Below are positions 43,252 through 55,406 of a stretch of DNA of 64,000 nt, piece after piece. Origin of the DNA: Thalassia testudinum (lineage: Eukaryota; Streptophyta; Magnoliopsida; Alismatales; Hydrocharitaceae). Position 1 is the first letter of the stretch. Each line of letters starts with the position of its first letter. Where the stretch lies: contig JAZHRO010000002.1 of NCBI GenBank assembly GCA_037157565.1, positions 39,328,501 to 39,392,500 of the forward strand, read 5' to 3'. Made by a program: the position numbers and the translations under genes. Under the pieces are notes generated by a model. That model had not been told where the DNA came from and did not search any database. It saw only the letters and a program-made list of their open reading frames with translations.

Positions 43252-46200
43252 CTTATGCTATAGACAGCATGAAGGAAGAGTTCAAATCAGTCCATTAAAG
43301 CCAACAAACTTGAGTCCCAGATGTTTAAAACCTTAAGGAATATTGAGAATTCCTTAGGTTGGAAACCAAAATCCCAAACAAAACTCAAATCCACACAAAA
43401 ATACTAGGTAAAGCCTCAAATCAACAAAGTTGATTCTCCTTGGCTTTCACATGCATTCAAGATCATAAAATCCCCAATTCATGCCAAATTCAGACATGGT
43501 TCATCTGAGGAAAGATTTTTCATCAAAAATTTCTTAGATTCACTACCATGAAATGAATTACCCAAAAGCATGTCAATTCACTTGATCAAAATCATTCAAA
43601 ACTCAATTTGATCAAAATCTTGCGATCTTGCTTTGAAATCCAAATTAAAATCAAATCAAGCGAATCCATTCAATTTAAAATTCAGATAAGGGGTCTTTGT
43701 GAATTTCTGAGATGAATGGGAGGGTTTGACTCTAATGAGTGGGTGGATTGCGAAATAAAAATCGAGGGAAATCAGTATGCGAAATGGAAATGTGAAGAGG
43801 GAGATCAATGATCAGCAAGTGAGATGAAATCATCTTTCTGATTTGAAGTGATCAGAGGATGTGGATGTGTGAATTTTACTCTAATCTACTCCTAAGCTAA
43901 CGATCTCACCAACGGATTTCTAACTGATCTCACCAATGGATTTCTAATATTCACTACATCTATGCTAAAGCTAGAAAGCATTAAAACCTAGTTTAAATGG
44001 AAGAATGGGACCTGTAAGGAGAATTGCAGCTGGTGGATGTAGTGATGAAGGAGGGGGAATCTCTAGCGGATTGAAAACTCGCTAGTGGAGTTCTGGGTCT
44101 CCCTCAGGTGCTATGATGTCCTTAGCGGTGAGGAAATTTGGAGAGGAAGGTGGAGCTTCGCCACCAGTGGCAGTGAAACAGGGACAGTATGAGGAGAGGA
44201 GCTGGAGTGGACGAATGATCAGCTCAAGAGGTGTAGAAGGGAGTCGATCCTTTGCACGTGCAGCAGCGGAGGTGCTTAAGTAGAGTGATCATTGAATCAG
44301 GGCACCGTAGTGGTGATATTAGATGATTAGGGTGTGGGCGGTGGTGATGTGAGGAGAGGAGTGCACACAAGTTTAATCCAAAAGTGGACCAATGGATGTG
44401 ATCTGGGCAAGGGGGTGAGGCTACGCATCGAATCGCGTGAAGCTTTGATTGAATGCGAGCCACACTTCGAGGGAAAAAGATTGAACGGCTAAGATTTCCC
44501 TTGTTCTTCGCGTGAACAGTGCGTGCGAAGACCTGCAGGTGACATTGGGTCCTATTGGTGAAATTGTGGGAAAGGCCCCTAAGGGAAGGGGTAGAAAAAC
44601 TATAGGGAGGCCCAAAAGTGGTCAAGAATGGTTGGAGAGCAGTCCTTCTGGGCTTTCAAAAGGGTCCTTGCGGCCTTTAAGTAGGTGCTTAGAGGTTTTC
44701 TAGTGAACAAAATGTAATGTGTGAAGGACCTAAATGCAAATCCTTAAATGTTAGGCCTTAATGATGTACAAATGCAACCAGATTTTTAATTGAGCTTAAT
44801 TGAACATGTTAAAAGTTAATTTTACTTTTGATTTGAAATTTTGAGCTCATTTGTTTGTTCAATTTGCACTTGGATCATCATTTAACCTTCCTCAATAGAA
44901 TATCTCATTTAATGACCTAATTATGCATTTTTACTTGAAAATTGATGTTTTAGGGCATTTTATTTATTTCCCACACTTAACCCATTTTATGTGTTAATTC
45001 GATAGTGTTTAACCTAGTTTCTAGCTTAACTTGGGCATTTTAGCTATGATGAATCACAACTCATCACGAACCCACTCTTTGGACTTTAACGCTCACATGA
45101 CCTTTAATTAGTCCCTGACAAATCTCGTGGTTACTATGCATTCATGATATGATGTTAAAACTGCATAATTAACCCTATTTTAATGCTTTCTTCTCAAAAT
45201 GGCAATTATGTAGGAGCTTTTATCTCTTGATTTTGACTAATTAAAGCTAGTTATGGCTAATGATGGTATTACCATTAATAGTTTTTGATACATTTTGGGT
45301 TAAATCATAAATTTACCATGTAAATGACACTAAAACCCAAAATTGAAGTCGCCATTAAATTTCTTATGTCCAAATTAGGTTACAAAAAAAATTTAGGCTA
45401 ATTTGAACTTCATCTTGGCCATGTTTCCAATTTGGCCCTTATTTCCTTATTTCCATGAAAACACCCCCTTGTTAGTCGTTCTGAAATGGGTTTTAAAATC
45501 GTCACGTTGCAGTATAGGTTGAATCAGCGCAAAAAATAAATACAATTTATTATTCGAATTTGAAATCCGAGGTCGAACACAGGGAGAAATATGTCAATTT
45601 AAAACTCAAGATTGCAATTAAAGATGTAAGAATTTGTAATCAATAATGATATATAAATAAGATTCAATGTCAATAATGTAAAAAGAAGAGAGGGTAAAAT
45701 GGTGATTTGAATCACCAAATTACCCTACAATGTTCAGCAAGCTACTCAAAGTAACAAATCAGATAAGCCAAGCACAACTCAATTTTAACCAACAGAGCCA
45801 AGGTATCAGATACCAGACGACAGATTTAGACTCAGACTCCTTAACAGAGGCAAAGGCCTCTTCTTCTTTAAATTCTTCAAGCCTCAAGGAGAGATTTCTC
45901 TCTTCTCTTCCTTCTCTTCTTCTTCCTCATCCTTCTCTTCTTCTTCCTCTTCCTTTAAAGAAGGCACAGCACAAGACTTAGCACACCAGTAGAGGCAAAG
46001 GCCTCTTCAGATCTCACAAGAGTTAAGAGGAGGGCGGTAGAGCAAACCCCCCCTCCTCTCTTTTTCTCTTCTTTCTCTCTCAGAACTAGCAAACCAGACC
46101 AGACTCGGGTATCCGGGTAATCCGACCAAGCCCAGACCTGCGGGGTATGAGCGCGAGCGAGGGCGTGTGTGGGCACGTGCGAGGGGACCTCACCCCATGC

Positions 46201-47161
46201 TACTGAGGCAAACAGGTTGTAGCAAGAATTCAATTTATGCGCTTGTATCGCTTCGTCAGCTACCAAGGTGGGACTAAAGTCCCACCCTTCTTCGTGCGAC
46301 CACAGCGGCTGAAGTTGCTTCGCTAATTAGCGCAGCTGCTGATGCGTGCTGCTTTAATTGAGTGCTTGGGAGGCCTCAAGACCTAGAGCCATGTCGAGCG
46401 GAAGTTGCAGCAGGGAGCTTGAAGGTAGGAGCCCTGCCATGGTTGGAGAAGAAGAGGGCAACGACGGCAAATCGGCGGGACCTGAAATAAGAAAACACGG
46501 GCTAAATGCCCCAGTTATAGTGCTCAATAGGGTAGCTGGAGGTTGGTGAATGCAGTGGTGGTGGTTAGAGGGTGTGTGAAGGTTGGAGGGTGGTTGTTGG
46601 TGAATGAAAGGGCGAGCGGAGGGAGCTGTGTTCGGGGAGGTGAGTGCTTAATAAAAAGTCCCAATAAAATTGGGGCTTCTGATCAGTGGTTCATGGCGAA
46701 ACTAATGGAGGCAGTGGTGTTGTGTTTGGTATAGTGTAGTGCCAGTGTGAGCTTGCCAGAGCGCGTGCCGGACGTGGGGAAGATGATGGGGGAGAGATGT
46801 GGTTAGTGGTTGAGAGTTGAGTGCGAGTGAGGGAAAAGAAAGTAGAGAGAGAGAAGTACATAGAGGGTCTTAGAAAAGAAAGAGAAGGCCGGAGTGATCC
46901 GATCATGGCTGATCGGACCTGGAGAAGGTGAAGACGGTGAGGCGGCGACGACGAACGAGACGAAGGAACGACCTCCCCTTGGCCGGGGAAGATCACGAGG
47001 ATGAGGGGAAGAAGATAAGGAGATCAATTTGTCTGTTGGAGGTCCGAGAGAGAGAAAGGTAGAGGGTCGTCGGAGCTGCGGTTGTTGTTGGCCGGAGAAG
47101 ACGAGGGAGTGGATTTTAAGGCCTCAAACTTAGCTGGAAAGCTTGGTCGTGCGATGGTGTT

Positions 47162-47171
47162 TTTTTTATAG
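47162..47171 (-). promoter_or_regulatory. Antisense TATA-like box in LTR H
   Basis: The minus strand reads CTATAAAAAA, 943 bp from the LTR 3' end, opposite to element orientation. Confidence 0.5.
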
Positions 47172-47241
47172 GCCATGGGAAGCCCTTCTAAGCTTGGAAA
47201 GAAGCTTCCAGGCTTGGAAGGTTTCTGCGAAATAGGATACC

Positions 47242-47260
47242 CGAACCTTTGAAAGGTTCG
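47242..47260. repeat. Inverted repeat upstream of the antisense TATA, LTR H
   Basis: CGAACCTTT faces AAAGGTTCG around a single G, a perfect 9-bp stem. The arms are unrelated to those of the other copies. Confidence 0.8.
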
Positions 47261-48118
47261 TATGACCTTTTGGGAAAGAATTGGAGCCCAAGGAATGGCT
47301 CAAATGGAAGGTAACTTCCCAAGGAATCTTCGGTTCAAATTTGGGAGAAATTGATTGAGAATCGAGCGAGAAATCCTCACTCGAAACTTGACGATGAAGG
47401 TTTAACCTTCCAAAAATGGTGCGGGGACCTATTTGTGAAAATGATGATAAAGTTAGGGGCCTTTTGTAAGGACTTTGAAAGTTAAGGGCATATGTGTGAT
47501 ATAAAAGAATCAGACATGACTAAATTGCAAACTAGGTCAAGATGATCTCAGATTAGGCCTAAATTTTGGTACAAACCTAATTTGGACCTAAAAAATACAA
47601 TGGTGAAGTTGGATTTTGGTTTGGACCTCGTTTGACTGGGTAATTTATGCAAAAACTTAAACTAGGGCAAATGTTTGTTTGAGACTGTTTTGAGTCAAGA
47701 TAGGTTCTAATGATCAAATTGAAGGTATCAAACCGTAGAGAATATTTTTATATGAATTTTAGAGGGTTTAGGCAAATTTTATCATGACCAGAACCTCATT
47801 TAATTAAGCGGATCTATTTGTAGGATTTCATAAGTCATTTAATTCTCAAAACACGTGGAAACCTTTTTCTGTTTGTTCTAACCCACTTGTTAGCCTTTTA
47901 GGATCATTTGAACCTTAATTAAACCCTAGGAAAACCCGTGCTTATTCTGCATTCATGATATGATGGTAAAATTATAGTTTTAACCCTAATTTCTTGTCTT
48001 TCCCTCAGAATGATTATGCAGTGACTTAGGGCTCTCTAGTAGTTATGTAAGAGCATTTAATGAATTAATCATATCAAATTGAGCTAGTTATGACTCATGA
48101 TGATATCCCATCACCCCT

Positions 48119-51100
48119 TAACTTTTGATTTCCTTGCAAAATACCCCCTGCCAGCAGCCCCTCTAACCTCCCACCTCCTCGTCCTTCGACCATCAACTCC
48201 AGCAAGGTCGTTTCTGAGTCCTCTGGCCCTCTACTCGCATGCCAACAAGTGATAAATATCCCCCATCTCACGTCGCTTCTTGTTGTCCAGTCACAGTGCA
48301 TCCCTACCCCTTCTTCCTTGACATCGCCGACGACGACGACCTTGAAGCTCCTCAACCTCACCTCTTCGTAGATCCTTGTCGTCAAACGAGAGCATGATTC
48401 TTTTCCCCTCGTCATTGTCATTCTTCTTACCACAGAAAGTGGCTCTCCTACCCTCCTTGCTCCAATCTCCTCGTCGTCCTCGTCTTCTTCTCCAAGTCCA
48501 GTGGAAATGTTGGCCACACCCTCTGACCTCGTCTCCTTCTAGGTATCCTGACTTCTTCCTCTTCTTCTTAGAGTAGCGTAGTCCATTTAGTTTTAGGTTT
48601 TGACCACAACACTCCTCTCCTCGTCATCTTCTCCACCTCCGATGCCTACTCTGTTGAGCACTAACCTCCACACCGGACCTTGCACGCCACCGACCATCCA
48701 CGAGGCTTCACCACCCTTCCACGAGCAAAACCCCTCAACTTATTGAGGCGTTCCACATCCTCAATGATTAGCCCATATTTGTGGGTTATTTAAGTATTTA
48801 AGTGCCTAGACATTAAGTTAATTCTAACATTTATTTAGCACAAATTAGGATGTAAATAGGTTAATTCATATTTCTAATTTAATTACATAATTCATGCATT
48901 GCATTCATATTTAAATGCATTAAGAATTAACTTAGAATTGCATTCATTTAATTAGTTAACCAATTAGGTGCATTGCATGCATTAATTTAAGTTAACATAA
49001 AAGTTGAGGGTTTGTATATAAATAACCATAATATTTTAACATTATTTTATTCTTCTTTCAGCAATGACTGCATTTCCTTCCACTGCCGCTCCAACGCCAC
49101 CAGCTGCCGCACTAAAACCTACAATCAAGGACGAGCGGAGAATGTGGATTTGCTCCCGCCTCTCCATTCAAATCCATGCATGTGGCTATAAAAAGAGGAA
49201 GAGGCAGCTGAGCTCTGAGGCCACCATCTCAACGATCCACTACTGTGTAGAGAGTTAAGCTCTCGACCGTTCCACCACCACCGGCCTCAACCGCGACGAC
49301 GAGCCTCCACCACCGTGGGCGTGTGGCGTGACAGGCCACACCGCCATCTGGAGCTCTTCTGCATCACTGTGCCTCACCAGAATCAACATCACCACCCTCG
49401 CTGTCATCACCAACAACCTCCACAACTGCCACTGCAACTTCACGTCCCCGTCAGTTAAGACGTCCGGGAAGTTTCCCGGATGTCTGAAGCTCCTACAGCA
49501 CACCTTCATCTTCTTCCCCTGTCCTTAGTTCTCTTTCCAGCCACCAGTCACAGCTACACCGCACGCCCCTTCCATCCTCAAGCGCCACCCCCATCCCACA
49601 CGCGCCTTCCTACCACACGCCTGCAGCAGCAACCGCCCTTGCTGCGCCTCACCTCCACTTCACGCCCGCACCACCCATGTGCGTACACACCTCCTGTAGC
49701 AGCGCCTCTAGCCACGCACGCAACCGGCTCGCCCGCCAGCGTGTTGCACCGGCCACCAGCTCCTCACCCGCACGCGTACGCACCGCCTCCAGCGCACCAC
49801 CCGCGCACACAGCAGCATGCGCGCATTCTTCTCTATGTACGCATCACCTGCACAAGCCTGCCAACCTACGCAGCGCCTCCAGCGTCCACTTCCACGCCCT
49901 GCTTGCAACCTCCACCGCACAGCAGCACGCGCGCCTCCCACCTGTAGAGCCCGCGTCCGCTCCTACCGTGCCCTCGCTGACCTTCTCCAGTGCACCTCCA
50001 GCACGCAGCAGAACTTGCGCCAGCCTGCAGCACTTTACCACGCTCCTGCAAACCGCATGCCACCTCTGTGCGCAACCTGCGGTAGCAGCAACTCCAGAAC
50101 CGCCGCTACCTTTCTCCTCCGGCAGGCCGGCTCCGGCCACCGCTCGACGTACGATTGCCACCATCGCGACGGCCTCACTTCAGCCAACCACCTGTGCGAA
50201 CCTCTCCTCGATCGAACCTTTCTCCCGATCGCGAGGAGGAGAGAGGTAAAATCCGTTGTTCTTAGTCTAATTAGTAATTACATTTCATGCCATTTCCAGG
50301 AAAAAGAATTTTGATTTATGAATATTTTATTGTGGTAAAATTACAACTTCATACTCAAGCTCTCTCACAATTGCGTGGCTTTTGTAATTAACATTGTTTG
50401 ACATTGGTTTTGGGATTAAAATGTGCATAACTTTTCTCTAATACATGTCAATTGAAAATTGCATAAAATCATCACATATTTATTGAATATTTCAGTGAGG
50501 AAAAATTGCACATCTACCCTTACATTTTCAAGTTATTGTGCATCTTCTTTCTGTCGCATTTCATGTCAGATTTGACTACGGATTTCTCACGAGATTGAAC
50601 GAATACAAAATAATCGAGATTTTATTGTATCATTGCCTCCCTGTGGACACGACCCACTCCTAATTGAGTGGTCATATTAGTTGTTGATTAGTCGATTTTT
50701 CCACCACATTGAACTACAAACGACGCGTTATTTCATTTACGAAACTTAATCGAAAGCGGAGAATCGACTCGTCACTCAACCACCCACCGGATGCCACCCA
50801 TCGCCGGCATCTCCATCGACTCCGACCGACCTCCTCCACCCTCCTCACAATAAATCACCACCACCATCGCGTTCCACTTCCGCCACCGCCGCCTTCTTCA
50901 ACGTTGTTCACCTCCGTCCACCATCCTTGTGATCGCAAAGCTTCACGAGAAGCTTTGTGGTGCTCCAAGGAAGCTATGCAACATCGCCACATGGCCTGAA
51001 GATCTCCAACCTCACCAAGAATCTCCTCTATCCCAGCTTGCACGCATGAAGAAGAGGAGCAATCTTGGCAGGAACCTACATGTAAGTGGAAAAGTTTGGA

Positions 51101-51582
51101 AGGGACCTAAATGCAAGGCCATAGGGACCTAATTGCAAGGATTCAAGATTGGTTTGTAATTTTGCTTGAATTGGCTTCAAGATTTGTTGCTAAGTAATTT
51201 TTAGTGTCATATCTTGTCCAATATCCCTATTAATGCTCATTAATGCGGTCTGAATACTTGATTACTATTTGATTATTAATTTTTTATTGAGCATTAAATA
51301 ACCAATTAAGCATTTGAGCATTTCTTTAAGCACTTTATCACATATTCTGATTTCACGAATTCAAGTACCTTCTTTTGAATTAGATCACACCTAAAGTCAA
51401 ATTAATATAATTTGGTTCTTGAGTGTGAAATTCGCAACAGTGCTACTTGTGTTCTTTTTTGATCCCAGAGACAACCTTAGGATATTTTTATTTCAAGTTA
51501 TAAATTGTAAATGTTAATTACACTTCTATCAACTATACGACGATGCAGCGATTTTTAAAAGCATGATCAAAGCATGTTAACA
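48119..51582 (-). other. Right part of LTR J, with a second LTR-start-like motif set
   Basis: The remainder of J unit 2 (to about 48500) is followed by diverged LTR sequence: a CTATAAAAAG box (49186-49195), an AGACGTCCGGGAA/TTCCCGGATGTCT inverted repeat (49457-49485), and proline/alanine-biased GC-rich sequence (49500-50250). Two sets of LTR-start motifs occur, one near 50630-50710 (CTCCCTGTGGACACGACCC) and one near 51420-51582. A further LTR may therefore be inserted between them, but I could not find its ends. Confidence 0.5.
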
Positions 51583-51587
51583 TCGAG

Positions 51588-52990
51588 TAAAAAAGCAATG
51601 TGGATGACATGGCATGCAAACAACAAGTCACAGGACGGTCGTATTCGTCATCCAGGAGATTCTAAAGAGGAAAAAATTTGACAGCACACATTTTTCCTTC
51701 ACTGGAGATTTGCGTAATGTTTGGTTGAGACTTGCAAGCGATGGATTTAATCCTTTGAAGAATATGTATCCGTTGTATTCCATTTGGCCAGTCATGTTGG
51801 TTACTTACAACTTTCCCCCTGCTTTTAATGCGATCCTCATTTATGATGATGACTCTTCTCATCCCAAGTCTTAAGCAACTGGAAAATGCAATTAATGTGT
51901 AAAAGAACTATGGGAGGACGGTGTTCAAACTTACGATGCAAATAAGAAAGGATTTTTCAAGATGTACGTAGCACTGTTATGGATCATAAATGACTTCCCA
52001 ACGTATGCAAACTTGTCAGGATGGAGTACGAAAGGGAAGTTAGCATGTCCGATTTGCATGGATGATATGCATCATTTGCATTTGCTTGAAAGTAACAAAT
52101 TTTGTTACTTAGGATACTGCATATTTCTTCCTATTGAGCACAGATGGCGGACATCACAGTTCAAAGAAAGATTTGATGGCAAAACTTGTCAATATTCGAG
52201 TAGGAATTCAAGAAATATGCTGAGAACAGATTCCATCAAGTTGTTCAAATTTGAGGTAATAGAGAAGTTACAAAAACTTGGCAACATTTGATTAGGTTGT
52301 ACATTGAAGAAGGACCATACGGCTTTGAAAGATTCGGGTTTCAAAAAGAAGAGCATCTTCTTCATGGAGCTCCTCTATTGGAAATATGTTACAATCCGTC
52401 ACAATCTTGACGTAATGCATATTGAGAACAATGTCATGGATAACATCTTGGACGTGCTAAACTTAACATATAACCTAAAAGACACGTTAAGAATGAGAAA
52501 TGACATGAAGAAATTGGGTATTCATCCTGAATTACATGTTACTAAGGGAGAGGATTTCCCATCAGCTATGTATAGTTTGAATTAAGATCAGAGGGAAAGG
52601 CTATTCTCCTTCTTGAAGGGAATAAGGGTTCCTGACAGGTACTCTTCACAGCTTTCGCATTGTGTGAATGAAGTTCAAAAGAAAATCACTGGGTTAAAAA
52701 ATCATGATTCTCATGTTTATTTGCAAATTTTATTTCCACTTGCTATTCGTAGAGTTCTGTTCAATCCAGACGTTGATACTTTCACGAAGATGAGCCGTTT
52801 CTTTAAAGTCATATGTTCTAAGAGTTTGGACTGTCAACTCTTATATTACAGGAATGAATAAATTGTTATCACACTATACAAGATGGAACAGATATTCCCT
52901 CTGGCCTTCTTTGATGTTATGGTACATCTTACAGTCCATCTTACAAATGAAACAAGAGTTGGGGGACCTGTACAATGCAAATGGATGTAT
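51588..52990 (+). pseudogene. CACTA TNP2-type transposase, central piece
   Basis: The frame continues directly from the first piece. Recognisable TNP2 blocks are HANNKSQDGRIRHPGDS, FDSTHFSFTGDLRNVWL, LASDGFNPLKNMYPLYSIWP, INDFPTYANLSGWSTKGKLA with a CPICMDD cysteine pair, YVTIRHNLDVMHIENNVMDN, and IFPLAFFDVMVHLTVHLTNE near the end. Several stops and frame changes (for example near 51660, 51872 and 52290) show decay. Homology ends at the KWMY motif near 52989, where SIRE sequence begins abruptly. The catalytic core of the family lies in this piece. Confidence 0.85.
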
Positions 52991-52992
52991 CT

Positions 52993-53646
52993 AGTTAATT
53001 TTACCTAATTTACATGAATCACAGAGGCTCATTTAAAAATTTTCCCTTAGGAAAACCTCAAACTAGTTCATGTTTAGCTAGTTTTTGAACCAGCTTCATA
53101 TGAACATGTCCTAGTCTTCTATGCCATATACTTAACTCATCATTTGCTACAAGACATTCATAAGTGCTATTTTTATCAAATTCTACGACATAAATGTCTT
53201 TAAATCTAGTTCCCTTAAGAAGGGTTTCATTGGTTAATGCATGCATAATTTCAAACATTTTTAAAGTAAACACTACTTTAAAGCCCTTATCACAAATTTG
53301 ACTGACACTTAAAAGATTATGTTTTAGTCCTTTAACTAGAGAAACATTTGAGATGGGAGAGAGAGGGTTACCTATTTTACCAAGGCCAATAATATGGCCC
53401 TTATGGTTGTTGCCAAATGTAACCGTTTCTCCATCTGTAGGTTGGAGGTCCAAAAATAGGTGCTTGTCTCCCATCATATGTTTGGAGCATCCGGAGTCCA
53501 TCACCCATCGACCTCCTTGATGGTGGTGGTCTCCTTGTCTTCATTCTTGTAGACCTCCTTCCTCCTACAAAAGATCTTCGTTGGTGACTTGGTGTTTCTA
53601 TAAGTTTTTCTAATTTGAGTCGTCCATCCTTCATTTTGTATATCAA
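52993..53646 (-). pseudogene. Copia protease and pre-integrase fragment
   Basis: The active-site block MDSGCSKHMMGD lies near 53500, followed by VTFGNNHKGHIIGLGKIG, LKHNLLSVSQICDKGFKV and the GAG-pre-integrase block WHRRLGHVHMKLVQKLAKHEL. The open frame stops at about 53058. Homology continues with a stop and a frame change to about 52993. Confidence 0.85.
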
Positions 53647-53711
53647 ATTTTGACATTATGATGTCCTTTCATCCCTACAAAACAAAGTGAGAGTTGTCTT
53701 TTCGGTATCCA

Positions 53712-54349
53712 TTATAATGTGAATTCATATTTGTTAGTGGTCTCCTTTAGAGGAGGGTCCTTTTTCGGCTCACTTTGACAAGGTTCATAAAAGCCTAGTC
53801 CAAATTTACTTGAGGAAGGTTTTTGAGGGTTAATGAGCTTGTCCAAGTTATCTTTTCCCGTTGTAAATTTGGCTAGGTCCTCAAGAAGTTGATTTGATTT
53901 TTCTTCGAGGTGATTTATCTCTATTTTCATTATATCTAGTTTATCTTCCAGTGCCCTAATCTCTACTCTAAGTAAGCTATTTTCATCCTTTTTAAAGGAG
54001 TTTGATTTTTCAAGCACATGATTTTGTCGAGTAATTCTTCTCTATCTAGAAATTTTTGTTCACTCATTACCGTATACAAATCATTTGTTAATGACTCCTT
54101 CTCAATCATTAGATTTCTTATTTGTATATTTAAGGTAGTGGTTTCTTTTGTAAGAATTAGATTCTTGTCTTCAAAATCATTGATTAATTTCTTATTTTCT
54201 AAGTTCTCTTCTTTTAATACTTTGCTTTGGGTTTTTATTTTCTTAAGATCTACATATAGTGAATCAAAGGCATCTTGTAATTCATCTAAAGAATAGGAGT
54301 TTACCTCAGGTTCCTCAGATTCAGACTCAAAAGCATCATTTGTTACCAT
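53712..54349 (-). pseudogene. SIRE gag C-terminal coiled-coil region
   Basis: Two overlapping frames (54349-53963 and 54017-53712) encode Glu/Lys/Leu-rich heptad-like sequence, with leucines and isoleucines spaced as in a coiled coil. This is typical of the extended gag of SIRE-lineage elements, between the zinc knuckle and protease. The frame change near 53990 is a lesion. Confidence 0.7.
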
Positions 54350-54520
54350 TAATCCTAAGCATGTCGTTTCTTCGTTTTTTTCCTAATCCTCTTCTTCTTC
54401 GGAGGTGGAGTCATCCCAAGTTGCTTGAAACACCTTCTTCTTGAATCCCTTCGGCTTGGAGATCTTCTTGTAGTCGAAAGGCTTCTTGGGTTTCTTCTCA
54501 TCATCCCTTTTGAGTAAGGG

Positions 54521-54562
54521 ACAATCTTTCCTTATGTGACCTCTCTTTTTGCAATTATAGCA
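54521..54562 (-). pseudogene. SIRE gag zinc knuckle
   Basis: Minus-strand codons give CYNCKKRGHIRKDC, a complete CX2CX4HX4C knuckle used for RNA binding by gag. It lies in a stretch without a long open frame because of nearby stops. Confidence 0.85.
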
Positions 54563-54751
54563 AATTAGAGGTTCTTCCTCTCGTTTCCTTTCCCTGATCT
54601 CTTATCTATTTATAAGAAACTTTTTTAACTTTTTAGCTAATAAACCGAATTATTCGTCATCAGTACTTAGCTCATCATCCGAAATAGCTTTGAAGGCTAA
54701 AGTCTTCTTCTTTGGCTCCGATGAGATTGAATTCTTCTTTTGCTCCATGTT

Positions 54752-55351
54752 TTATTCATAAGCCATGAGATTCCCAAGTAGATTTTCCATGTCCAAATCC
54801 TCTACTTGGTTGGCTTCTTCTATTGCCGTTACCTTTTGCTCCCACTCAGGTCCAATGGAGCGAAGGAGCTTCCCTTGAAGCTCCCCCTTTATAAATGTCT
54901 TTCCTAGTGACTTGAGGTTATTCACGATTAACGTGAATCGGGTGTACATGTCCTCAAGTCTTTCATTCTCCTTCATAGAAAAGGCTTCGAATTCCTGCGA
55001 TAGCAAGTTTATCTTTGAGGATTTAACTCTAGACGTACCTTCGTGAGTTACCTCCAAGGTTCTCCATTGGTTGATGTGGTTGAATTTCTCCGAGCTGAGT
55101 GCGTAGTAGAGTGAGTTCATTACCTTAGCATTCATTCCAAGGTGATGAATTTGCTCCACTGTGTATCATGTTTCTGGTTTCTCAGGAATGATGTATGTGG
55201 ATTCGCATTTCTCCCAAATGGAGAAATCATTGGCTTGAAGCCACATCTTCATTCTCAGCTTCCAGTAAGTGTAGTTTGTCCCTTTGAAGAGTGGTGGTCG
55301 GGTGGTGGATTGCCCCTCCAATCTACCCGTGGAAATGACTTTCCCCTCCAT
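54752..55351 (-). pseudogene. SIRE gag N-terminal and central part
   Basis: ATG at 55351 opens the frame. The first block PPLFKGTNYTYWKLRMKMWL is the usual copia gag start. A stop near 55166 separates it from the second block (55159-54752), which contains NSLYYALSSEKFNHI, LLSQEFEAFSMKENERLEDMY and LRSIGPEWEQKVTAIEEA, all typical of the UBN2-like gag domain. Confidence 0.85.
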
Positions 55352-55392
55352 GTGATCTTTCCGCAGATGTTACTCCTGTAGGTGGAAACCTA

Positions 55393-55405
55393 GCTCTGAT
55401 ACCAA
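55393..55405 (-). other. Primer binding site of the SIRE copy
   Basis: The minus strand reads TTGGTATCAGAGC, the initiator tRNA-Met type, one base past the LTR end at 55407. Confidence 0.9.
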
Positions 55406-55406
55406 A

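Larger units (their letters stand above)
29678..45066 (+). mobile_element. 5-kb solo LTR 'G' (Athila/Tat-like) nested in F
   Basis: G starts TGAAGCGTCAACTACC and ends ...CACAACTCATCA, flanked by a perfect duplication, CGAAC, at 29673-29677 and 45067-45071. Without the nested Tekay element it is about 5.0 kb (29678-32871 plus 43257-45066). It has TTGTAGTATATG near 29717 and a CATCA end like the Athila-type LTRs, but is twice as long and very AT-rich (30000-31720). No coding region or primer binding site was seen in it, so I read it as a solo LTR. The lineage is uncertain. Confidence 0.78.
27231..45277 (+). mobile_element. Athila-type solo LTR 'F' nested in J
   Basis: F consists of 27231-29677 and 45072-45277, about 2.65 kb without its insert, close to LTR H. 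It starts TGTTTAATGAG, then TTATAGTATAGG and a degenerate GAGATCATTCGCAAGGAG block. It ends in TGATGGTATTACCATTA, a mutated form of the family's terminal palindrome. The antisense TATA (28957-28966) and hairpin (29028-29052) are in the usual place. The outer 5-mers (ACGGG and AATAG) are not a clean duplication, so the ends could be off by a few bases; unit 1 of the J duplication shows the uninterrupted target. Confidence 0.72.
45470..48113 (+). mobile_element. Athila-type solo LTR 'H' nested in J
   Basis: It starts TGTTAGTCGTTCTG and ends ...GATATCCCATCA, with a perfect target duplication, CCCCT, at 45465-45469 and 48114-48118. Length is 2,644 bp. It shows CACGTTGCAGTATAGG and GAGGTCGAACACAGGGAG near the start, a pyrimidine-rich tract (45880-46085), the GTGGGACTAAAGTCCCAC palindrome (about 46266), an antisense TATA (47162-47171) and a hairpin (47242-47260). 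Unit 1 of the J duplication (near 26530) shows the uninterrupted target sequence, confirming the insertion. Confidence 0.93.
25903..51582 (-). mobile_element. Athila-type LTR 'J' in the CACTA transposase, with nested insertions
   Basis: J begins TGATGGCATCACCATCATC at 25903 and ends ...CATGTTAACA at 51582, so on the element strand it starts TGTTAACATGC. The flanking 5-mers are TCAAG (25898-25902) and TCGAG (51583-51587), one transition apart. Without J and one 5-mer the transposase frame runs on without a gap, which proves the boundaries. J's own sequence is 25903-27230, about 45278-45469 and 48119-51582, about 5 kb. LTR F (with G and Tekay inside) and LTR H are insertions into it. The LTR-start motifs at the right end resemble the Athila-type family but are strongly diverged. 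A 0.9-kb internal segment is duplicated in tandem. Confidence 0.75.

Noticed and set aside
49480..50314. Proline/alanine/histidine-rich open frames of 155-190 codons
   Set aside because: GC-rich LTR sequence open in several frames on both strands, with no domain and no consistent frame between overlapping candidates.
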